From positions 1 through 47,920 of the forward strand of contig CAIXXM010000062.1 in NCBI GenBank assembly GCA_903923395.1: DNA of 47,920 nt, written 5' to 3'. The position numbers and the translations under genes are program-made. Positions 25,219 to 32,245 of the stretch are shown here, piece after piece. Numbering within the stretch: the stretch's first letter is position 1; the number at the start of each line of letters is the position of its first letter. The notes under the pieces are model-generated. The model saw only the letters and a program-made list of their open reading frames with translations, was not told the origin of the DNA and searched no databases. The stretch comes from an uncultured Acidobacteriia bacterium (lineage in GTDB: Bacteria; Acidobacteriota; Terriglobia; Bryobacterales; Bryobacteraceae).

Positions 25219-26715
25219 ATGCGAGTGTTTCTGCTCTTCCTCACCGCTGCGCTGGGTGCCAGCCTTCACGCCCAGGACGAACCAGCGTTTACTCTTTCGA
25301 GTCCAGCGGACGAAAATGGAAACTTCTCTGCCGATTACACCTGTGACGGCACTGGTTCCACGCTGCCGCTTGCGTGGTCCAACGCCCCGGCGGGCACCAG
25401 GGAATTTGCCGTCCTGATGACAACGCTGCCCCCGGACGGAGTAACGAAATGGAACTGGGTGCTCTACAACATTCCCGCTTCCACGACGCGGCTGGTTAAG
25501 GATGCGTACCATGCCGGGACGCTGGGCAATGGCAGTGACGGTCCTGGCAATCAATACAATCCGCCGTGTTCCAAAGGGCCGGGGCCGAAGCGTTATACGT
25601 GGACGGTGTATGCGCTATCCGCCAAGCCGGTAATTCCAGCAGGCACGCGGCGCGTCACCGGGGATGTGATTACGGCTGCGATCAAGGATATTACCCTCGC
25701 TTCGGCGTCCATCACGCTGACACATACGCGCAGGACCGATGCGCCGGGCTACAGCGCTGAATGCCGGCAGATTATGGATTCCATCCGGGCTTCGAGACAG
25801 GGCAGCGCGACCGTGACCTGTGACAACACCTACGCTTATATCGCCTCGGATGCATTACCGAACCATCCGATGATGGATGGCATTGTTTCGAGCAACTTAC
25901 AGGTGCCAATTGCACAGAACTTTCATGGTGAGAATGCCTGGAAGATTCCGCTGCACCCCCAAATGGCTGAGAAGCCTACGAATGTTGTGGATGGCCCCAT
26001 TGGTGTTGCGGTAAATGGTGTGCCTATCTTCAACCCATGTACGCAAGGCGGTTGTGTCACTGGAGGAGATACCAAAGTTCTTGGCCAGCTCGATACGTGC
26101 AACGGGCACGCGGGCCGCGCCGATGACTATCATTACCATGCTGCACCGAACTGTATGATGGCCGCACAGCCGGATAACTTCTGGAACACGCATCCGGTGG
26201 GCTGGGCGCTGGATGGCTTCGCGATCTTCGGATATAAAGATGCCGACGGCACCATGGCGGAGCGCGATGATCTTTGTGGCGGGAACAGGAAGCAAGTCCC
26301 CAATGCACCGCAAGGTTACAGTTATCACCTGACGGATGCTTCGCCTTATGTGATGAACTGCCTGGCTGGTTTTCCCAGTCCGGATCTCGCCAATCAGGGA
26401 CGTAAGTTCCGCCCTTTGCGACAGCCGCCTGTGCGGCCGTTCCGTCTGACGAATATGACGCTCCGGGTCGATCCTTCAGACGGCTATCAAGTGCTGGAAT
26501 TCACTTCCAGGATTCCCTTTGTTTCCACGGAGACCGGCAGGGATCAGTACAATAACGCCCCTGGCACTTATAAGATCCGCTACAAAGAAATCATCGGGCA
26601 GGAACTGGCGGATCTGATTCAGATGCGTGGAAGGCCGGCCACCGCGTGCTGGAATTTCCAGTTCCTGGACGCATCGGGCAAGGTAACGCAAAACCCTGTC
26701 GATTACTGCCGGTAA
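25219..26715 (+). CDS. Secreted PEBP-YHYH domain protein (short paralogue)
   Basis: A 498-residue protein. ATG 25219 begins a signal peptide (MRVFLLFLTAALGASLHA). Residues about 20-170 are a PEBP (YbhB/YbcL-like) domain: YTCDGTGSTLPLAWSNAPAG, KWNWVLYNIPAS and YNPPCSKGPGPKRYTWTVYA. Residues about 195-498 are a YHYH domain: NGVPIFNPCTQGGCVTGGD, CNGHAGRADDYHYHAAPNC, HPVGWALDGFAIFGY and a Cys at the end. Its two domains closely match those of the larger protein at 32242-34491, which also has TIG repeats. It converges on the mbnH-like gene and overlaps its stop by 13 bases. YHYH has no established function; the His/Cys richness suggests metal binding. Confidence 0.88.
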   Translation: MRVFLLFLTAALGASLHAQDEPAFTLSSPADENGNFSADYTCDGTGSTLPLAWSNAPAGTREFAVLMTTLPPDGVTKWNWVLYNIPASTTRLVKDAYHAGTLGNGSDGPGNQYNPPCSKGPGPKRYTWTVYALSAKPVIPAGTRRVTGDVITAAIKDITLASASITLTHTRRTDAPGYSAECRQIMDSIRASRQGSATVTCDNTYAYIASDALPNHPMMDGIVSSNLQVPIAQNFHGENAWKIPLHPQMAEKPTNVVDGPIGVAVNGVPIFNPCTQGGCVTGGDTKVLGQLDTCNGHAGRADDYHYHAAPNCMMAAQPDNFWNTHPVGWALDGFAIFGYKDADGTMAERDDLCGGNRKQVPNAPQGYSYHLTDASPYVMNCLAGFPSPDLANQGRKFRPLRQPPVRPFRLTNMTLRVDPSDGYQVLEFTSRIPFVSTETGRDQYNNAPGTYKIRYKEIIGQELADLIQMRGRPATACWNFQFLDASGKVTQNPVDYCR

Positions 26716-28403
26716 GGCTTGATCTGTTCCAGAACATAATCACTGCCGCGTTTCTTTACACCGGCCGTGATTCTCACTCCCGGCTTTAAGTTGGCGAGCA
26801 GGGACTTATCGCGCACCAGGAACTCACGGGGCTTGGCCGCGGCGTCCAGGAAGTTCTCTACGGCGGCATGGGACACCAGCACGGACCCGGCGTCAGGAAA
26901 TACTTCCCGCACCACACCGCGCAATACATGGCTGGGTGGAGGCGGTTTGGTTTGCAGCGGCGGACTCCAGGGATCAGACCATTTGGCATTGGAAGCAATC
27001 TGGGGATCCGTAAGACTCTTGAGAAAGTTAACCAGGTCTTCCTTTTCCTGTGCGGTGAGCGCGAACGGCTTGACGAATTCGCTCTTGTTCTTGTTGGCCG
27101 CAGCACGGCCGCCCGAAGCGTAGTGCTCCACGGCTTCTTCCAGCGTCTTCACACTGCCATCATGCATATAGGGCGACGTCAGCGCGATGTTCCGAAGCGT
27201 GGGCGCTTTGAACTTCCCCCCATCTTCGGGCTTTCTTGTGAACTCAAACAGCCCGGGGTTATCGGCGGGATAAGAGGACTCGTTCTTCAAGTCAAAGAGC
27301 CCTGTGTTGTGAAACTCCAGCTCCGGCGTTGCCTTGCCCAGGTAATCGACGGTGCCTGTGAGATTGAAGCCGCCGTGGCAATGAAAACATTCCAGCCGCT
27401 CGCTGAAGAAGAGTGATTCTCCGCGCTTGGCGGAAGGTGAAATCGCATCGGGATCGTCGCCGCGCCGGTATTCGTCATAGGGAGAGTCGCCGGATAGCAG
27501 GGTCCGCTCAAAAGAAGCAATTGCATTGACAGCATTGGCGAGCGTGATCGAGTCCGGGGTCTCCGGGAAGGCACTGGCGAACATCTTCGGATACTTCGGT
27601 TCCTCTTTGAGCCGCTGCACCAAGAGATCTTCTTTGCCTGACATACCGAGTTCCACCGGGTGAGTGCCAAACAGCGGAACCAGAATCTGCTGCTCCAGTG
27701 ACTTCAAGTTCGGATTCGCCCAGCCGAGTACAGGGCTGTAAGCGACATTGATCAGACTCATGGCACCACGGGGATGAATCTCACCCGTGGAACCTTCAGC
27801 TTGCAGCCGGGCGTCAGTAAATGCTTTGCTCTGCTGGTGACAACTCCCGCAGGATTGCTTTTGATTCTGAGACAGCCGCTTGTCATAGAAAAGGTATCTG
27901 CCGAGTTCCACCTTCTCCGGTGTCATGAGATTGGTGTAGGGAACTTTGGGGTGGGGAAAACCGGGCGGCAGATCCCACTCATAACTCCCCAGTTGCAGGC
28001 GTTCGGCGTATAACTGCCGGATGCGAAGTTCTCTTACCCAGGCCACCAATTCCCAGCGCTGTGTCTCTGCGAGTTGGGCAGTAAAACCGGGCATGCCTTT
28101 CGGGTCACCATTCGAGATAATCCAGTAGATCTCACCGTCTTTCATGCCCTGCATGAAGTAATTCGTCAGATCGGTAGGGCGGTTCGGCAATTTCCCCGCC
28201 TGCCGCGTCTTTGACTTGCCATCGGCGCCATGACAGTCGACGCAGAGCTTGGCATAATTCGCCGCTGCGTTGTAGAAGACACTCTCGGAAGCCCGCACTG
28301 GATTGACCAGGCGCCTGGATTCAATCGGGGCACTGGAGCGGCCGCTGGCATCGTGCGCCAGCAGTGGAAGGTGCAGCAATAACAGTAGGGCGAGAGGCTT
28401 CAT
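26703..28403 (-). CDS. mbnH: MbnH-like cytochrome c peroxidase-family enzyme, tri-haem, with CusF-like tail
   Basis: A 566-residue secreted haem protein starting at ATG 28403 (MKPLALLLLLHLPLLAHDASG), overlapping mbnP by 4 bases. Residues about 40-130 are an extra cytochrome c domain with C54-VD-C57-H58. Residues about 140-465 are the MauG/CcpA-type di-haem core with C185-GS-C188-H189 and C339-FH-C342-H343, and they match the MbnH family strongly (YEWDLPPGFPHPKVP, STGEIHPRGAMSLINVAYSP, PTLRNIALTSPYMHDGS). Residues about 491-566 resemble a CusF-type copper-binding fold (RGVVREVFPDAGSVLVSH). MbnH is known to oxidise a Trp of MbnP to kynurenine. Standard MbnH lacks the first and last domains. Confidence 0.88.
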   Translation of the reverse strand: MKPLALLLLLHLPLLAHDASGRSSAPIESRRLVNPVRASESVFYNAAANYAKLCVDCHGADGKSKTRQAGKLPNRPTDLTNYFMQGMKDGEIYWIISNGDPKGMPGFTAQLAETQRWELVAWVRELRIRQLYAERLQLGSYEWDLPPGFPHPKVPYTNLMTPEKVELGRYLFYDKRLSQNQKQSCGSCHQQSKAFTDARLQAEGSTGEIHPRGAMSLINVAYSPVLGWANPNLKSLEQQILVPLFGTHPVELGMSGKEDLLVQRLKEEPKYPKMFASAFPETPDSITLANAVNAIASFERTLLSGDSPYDEYRRGDDPDAISPSAKRGESLFFSERLECFHCHGGFNLTGTVDYLGKATPELEFHNTGLFDLKNESSYPADNPGLFEFTRKPEDGGKFKAPTLRNIALTSPYMHDGSVKTLEEAVEHYASGGRAAANKNKSEFVKPFALTAQEKEDLVNFLKSLTDPQIASNAKWSDPWSPPLQTKPPPPSHVLRGVVREVFPDAGSVLVSHAAVENFLDAAAKPREFLVRDKSLLANLKPGVRITAGVKKRGSDYVLEQIKPYRQ

Positions 28404-29221
28404 CGTTTGCCCGTCCTGAAAAACTTCTGTGGCACTGTGGCGGCCTTGCCATCGAACGGCAGCCCGAGTTTGGCGAAGATCGCCGCACAGGAATCGGCCC
28501 CGGGCGTGGATTCGCAAGCACCGCCGGCGTCCACATCCGTACCGTCGAATAAAACGGTGAGATCAGCCAGCACAACATCGCGATCCGGATCGAAGTTCGG
28601 CAACTCGACTTCGACTCTATTGGGTGAAGCACACTTCAAAGGCGCTGCGTTTGCCGGGGAATCGGGCGAGCACCCCGTACTACCGAGGTGAAAGGCAAAG
28701 CCACGCGGATTGGCGGCACTTGCGGCCTCGACGCGGGCGAAGCGCCGCCCCGCATTCCAAACCCATGCCATCGCTGTCAGATTCAAGGGCGATTCCACGG
28801 CCAGCAGATCACTGTGGTTCTTTGCAAATGGGACACCCAGCGTAAAGCGAAGGCCTTTCAAATGCTGGCCGGACGCCACCGAACCCTTCGCCAGAGCGTT
28901 CATCTCCGGCGTACCGTTGCTGCAACCGGCGGTACCATCTTCCAGATCAATCAGCACCACGTCATCCAACTGCCACTTGCCATCCTGATCCAGTTCCAGC
29001 GGCACTTCCCTGCCCTGTGTATCCAGCAGGCGAATGTCGTGGACGTAGAAGCGCAAGTCTTTCAAAGTAACAGGAGACTTACCGCTGCCTATGCCCGCAT
29101 AGGACTTGCCGCAGACCACTGGTTCCACGCCGGAGACGGCTTGAAAACGGATCGAGATCTGCTCCGCACCGAAGGCGGAACACAGACAGCACAAGGGGAT
29201 TGCGAAGAGCTTCCACATCAC
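28400..29221 (-). CDS. mbnP: MbnP-like copper-binding protein (four-Cys motif)
   Basis: A 273-residue secreted protein with a signal peptide ending CCLCSAFGA. It matches the MbnP family (TIGR04052 type): SIRFQAVSGVEPVVCGKSYA, LRFYVHDIRLLD, LDQDGKWQLDDVVLIDLEDG, LRFTLGVPFAKNHSDL, LNLTAMAWVWNAGRRF and HLGSTGC. The mature protein has six Cys (37, 100, 184, 197, 236, 245) suited to disulfides. W153 or W155, in a conserved segment, is a candidate for the Trp that MbnH converts to kynurenine for copper binding, but the exact residue is not certain. It overlaps the oxidase gene upstream and mbnH downstream, each by 4 bases. Confidence 0.92.
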   Translation of the reverse strand: MMWKLFAIPLCCLCSAFGAEQISIRFQAVSGVEPVVCGKSYAGIGSGKSPVTLKDLRFYVHDIRLLDTQGREVPLELDQDGKWQLDDVVLIDLEDGTAGCSNGTPEMNALAKGSVASGQHLKGLRFTLGVPFAKNHSDLLAVESPLNLTAMAWVWNAGRRFARVEAASAANPRGFAFHLGSTGCSPDSPANAAPLKCASPNRVEVELPNFDPDRDVVLADLTVLFDGTDVDAGGACESTPGADSCAAIFAKLGLPFDGKAATVPQKFFRTGKR

Positions 29222-31680
29222 TGGGATACAACAATGAATTGTCCCATCATGCCTTCGTCCTCATGGTTCGAGAAGTGGCAGTGATACATAAAAGGGTTGA
29301 CCACATCGGCGTAGTCCGCAAACCGCGCGACGAAGGTCACCGTTTCACCCAGCGGGACCGCTACCGTATCCTTCCAGCCCTGCTCAAAGACGCCCACCGA
29401 ACCGGAACTGCGGGCCACGATCTTGAATTGCACGTCGTGAATGTGGAAGGAATGGCTGAAGACACGGTCATTCGAAATAGTCCAGGCCTCAGTGCCGTTC
29501 AAAGTGACCGTCTGATTGATGGTATTCGGATCATAGGCACCATTGTCAAAGAAGAAAGGCGTTCCGGGGCCTGTATCGGAGATCTTCACCGTGCGCGACT
29601 TGGTTGCATCTGATGAGGTGAGATAGGTGTTATTCACCAGCGAGGCTGGCAGTGTGCTGATACCGTTTCCGGTTGCACTGCCCACGTTAATGTGGAGCAG
29701 GTTGAAAGTCGTGTTATTCAGCAGACTGCCAAACGTGCCGCTCGTGGCAGGTTCGCCGCCGGGGAACCCGAACGTCTGGTTGCCGTTGTAGGCTTTTAGA
29801 TCCAGGCTCGCACCCACCGCATCCCTGGTCAGATCCACAAGAATCTCATAGCGCTCTCCCACAAAGACCCGCAGGCTTGTTACAGGCACAGGGGCATTCA
29901 ACAGCCCGCCATCATTGCCGATGACGTAGAACGTGCGGTTATCACTGAAGCCGATGTTATAGGCCCGCTCGATTTCCGCGTTCAGAATCCGCAGGCGAAC
30001 GAATTGCTTCGGCAGGGTGATCTGGGCATTCATCGTCCCATTTGTCAGTTCGTAATCGCCATAAGGGGAAATCGTCGTGTCGATGTTGATCTGGTTCCCG
30101 CCGGAGAGGAACTTCCGACTCGTCAAGACAATGGGGAAATCATCGACGCCGTAATTCCGCGGCAGGGGCAGTGCCGCTTCCACAGCGTCCCTGACAATAA
30201 TGAAGCCACCCGCACCGTATAGAATCTGCTCAGCGGTTTTCGTATGCAGATGCGGATGATACCAGTAAGTCGAGGCACTGTTCTTGATCGTGAATGAAGG
30301 TGTCCAGGTCTCTCCCGCGGCGATGGGCTGGTGTGGACCACCGTCCGTCACTGCCGGGATATGGAACCCATGCCAGTGCGTCGTGGTGCTCTCACTCAGA
30401 TTGTTGGTAACATTCATCTGCACAGTGTCACCCTGGTTCATGATGAGTGTTGGGCCCCAAAACCCCGCGCCGTTGTAACTGTACGTCTTAGTCAGTTCGC
30501 CCGTGCGGATCTGTTTGGTGCCGGGAGCCAGGGTAAGGTTGAAAGTCGTCCCTGTCATGGTATCTGGAATCCACATGGTGTTATAGGTCGCAGAAGTGCC
30601 GGTGGATGGAGTGAGAGTTACAGCAGCCGATGCAGTCCCCGTGCCCGCTGCGGTTACGGCCGAGACAGTACAGCTATAGGTGGTTCCATTCGTGAGACCA
30701 CCAATCAGAAAGGGACTGGAACTTCCGGTGGCGGTCTTCGTTACGCCGGCCGCGCTGCACGAAGCCGAATAGGAGGTGACCGTCTGGGCAGTGGATGGGG
30801 CGGTGAAGGATATCAAGCCGGTCGTGTTCCCCGCGGTGATCGAGACGGCAGTGGGTGCGGGGACGGTTGTGCCTGTACCGGTGACCGGCAGGAAGAGAGT
30901 TTGTCCCGTGTTGACCGTTCCATTCAGCGCCGTCTGGACCGGTACATCCCCTGAAGCTTGCATGGAAGGTGCCACCACGTTGAACTGGTACACGCCGACC
31001 AGGCCCGGAGCAATACCTGCATAAGAGACCGCCGCGGTAGAGCCGCCAATGGTCATGCTGAAGGTATTGGTCAATGCCGCCGCCGATGCAGCGGTCTTCC
31101 CGGCGACACCGGAACCGTTCACTGTGCCAAAGCCGACACCATAAAACACCAGCGTCTCTCCGGCGACAGCAGGGGCGGCTGGTACGCCAGTAATCAACCC
31201 GTTGCCGACATAAGCACCAGTCGAGTTATGGATCGCCACCACGTATTGCTTGCCGGATACATTGAAGGTGGAGGGGGCAAGCAAGCCGGGTTGCTGTGCT
31301 TTGATGGTGAGGGTGGAGGCTGGGCTCGAAGCACCGCCGTAAGTAACAACGACCGCGGCCGACCCGGTCGGGACCGAGTCAGGCACTTCCACATTCAGCT
31401 GCCCCGGACTGACATAACTGATATAAGCCGCAACGCCGCCGATGGTCACCGTCACACCGTCGAGAGTAGTGGGTGCCGTGGAGCCACTGAAGTCGCTGGA
31501 TGCCCAGGAACGTGTGGTCCCGGCCATGTTATAGCCATAAATTTCAATCCACGACCCAGGTGCTGCCACGCCGGAAAACGCTCCAAATCCACTGGCTGTG
31601 ACAATGTGGTCAATCGCCGGCGCTGCGCCAAAGCCCAACAACGGAAATATCATCCACACAGCCATCACAATCTTACGCAT
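29218..31680 (-). CDS. TIG-FN3-multicopper oxidase
   Basis: An 820-residue secreted protein. A Sec signal is followed by two Solibacter-type IPT/TIG-like units (about 22-270: APGSWIEIYGYNMAGTTRSW, YVSPGQLNVEVPD, QQPGLLAPSTFNVSGKQY). Next are a fibronectin-III-like domain (about 275-358) and a three-cupredoxin multicopper oxidase (about 365-820). All copper motifs are present: HWHGFH (435-440), WYHPHLH (473-479), HSFHIH (743-748) and YHCHFSNHEDEGMM (799-812) with an axial Met. It could oxidise cuprous ions or phenolics. The TIG segment is very similar to that of the YHYH protein two genes upstream. It overlaps mbnP by 4 bases. Confidence 0.92.
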   Translation of the reverse strand: MRKIVMAVWMIFPLLGFGAAPAIDHIVTASGFGAFSGVAAPGSWIEIYGYNMAGTTRSWASSDFSGSTAPTTLDGVTVTIGGVAAYISYVSPGQLNVEVPDSVPTGSAAVVVTYGGASSPASTLTIKAQQPGLLAPSTFNVSGKQYVVAIHNSTGAYVGNGLITGVPAAPAVAGETLVFYGVGFGTVNGSGVAGKTAASAAALTNTFSMTIGGSTAAVSYAGIAPGLVGVYQFNVVAPSMQASGDVPVQTALNGTVNTGQTLFLPVTGTGTTVPAPTAVSITAGNTTGLISFTAPSTAQTVTSYSASCSAAGVTKTATGSSSPFLIGGLTNGTTYSCTVSAVTAAGTGTASAAVTLTPSTGTSATYNTMWIPDTMTGTTFNLTLAPGTKQIRTGELTKTYSYNGAGFWGPTLIMNQGDTVQMNVTNNLSESTTTHWHGFHIPAVTDGGPHQPIAAGETWTPSFTIKNSASTYWYHPHLHTKTAEQILYGAGGFIIVRDAVEAALPLPRNYGVDDFPIVLTSRKFLSGGNQINIDTTISPYGDYELTNGTMNAQITLPKQFVRLRILNAEIERAYNIGFSDNRTFYVIGNDGGLLNAPVPVTSLRVFVGERYEILVDLTRDAVGASLDLKAYNGNQTFGFPGGEPATSGTFGSLLNNTTFNLLHINVGSATGNGISTLPASLVNNTYLTSSDATKSRTVKISDTGPGTPFFFDNGAYDPNTINQTVTLNGTEAWTISNDRVFSHSFHIHDVQFKIVARSSGSVGVFEQGWKDTVAVPLGETVTFVARFADYADVVNPFMYHCHFSNHEDEGMMGQFIVVSQ

Positions 31681-31693
31681 GTTACCTGTCCCC

Positions 31694-32245
31694 TTAGAAC
31701 TTGATGACGGAAGAGACCGTCTTCGGTTCCACCCATGTTTGATTTGGCTTGTAAGCCACTACGAGTACTTTTTGAAACTCCGCCGGGAATAACACTTTGA
31801 CGGAGACAATCTCACCGGTAGATACCGCGTCCGCATGGATCTCCAGAGGGTCTTCGTGAAAGTGCCCGGCAGGGTCTGTAAGTGCCTGCATGATGCACTT
31901 CTGCAGCGTCGCCTGCACCTGCTTTGCATCCGGCCAGATCCAATTCGAGATCGCAGCTTCGCCGCCGGGAGGAAGATAGATCTTGATTCCAGCGCGCAAC
32001 TTATCCTGCGCTTTCATCAACTCCCGGTTCAGGTCATCGGGCCGCATGGAAGAATAGACAGCCAGGAACTCCGCAAGCGGCCTCTGTGGGGCCAGCGTCT
32101 GGTGTAACACGGCGGAGTAGGCAAGATAAAACGTCACAGAGATATGTGTCTTATCCCGCAGCACAAGCGTTGCACGGTTATCCTGCAACTCATGCCCCGC
32201 ACCGGCGGAGGCAAATAACAGAGCGGCTATAAGGAAGCGTTTCAT
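31694..32245 (-). CDS. Secreted protein of unknown function in the copper operon
   Basis: A 183-residue protein with a Sec signal (MKRFLIAALLFASAGAGHE). I recognise no domain. It opens ELQDNRATLVLRDKTHISVT and FYLAYSAVLHQTL, and has Asp/Glu/His-rich stretches such as DPAGHFHEDPLEIHAD. A few His (in GHE, LHQ, GHFHED, EIHAD) might bind metal. It sits between the TIG-PEBP-YHYH gene, which it overlaps by 4 bases, and the oxidase gene 13 bases downstream, so it is an integral operon member. A role as a small metal-handling or assembly partner is only a guess from position. Confidence 0.8.
   Translation of the reverse strand: MKRFLIAALLFASAGAGHELQDNRATLVLRDKTHISVTFYLAYSAVLHQTLAPQRPLAEFLAVYSSMRPDDLNRELMKAQDKLRAGIKIYLPPGGEAAISNWIWPDAKQVQATLQKCIMQALTDPAGHFHEDPLEIHADAVSTGEIVSVKVLFPAEFQKVLVVAYKPNQTWVEPKTVSSVIKF

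Noticed and set aside
26424-26438. GCCGCCTGTGCGGCC, similar to the closing arm of the hairpin repeat
   Set aside because: It encodes conserved residues of the YHYH protein and has no matching GCACAACGGAC partner, so similarity is chance.
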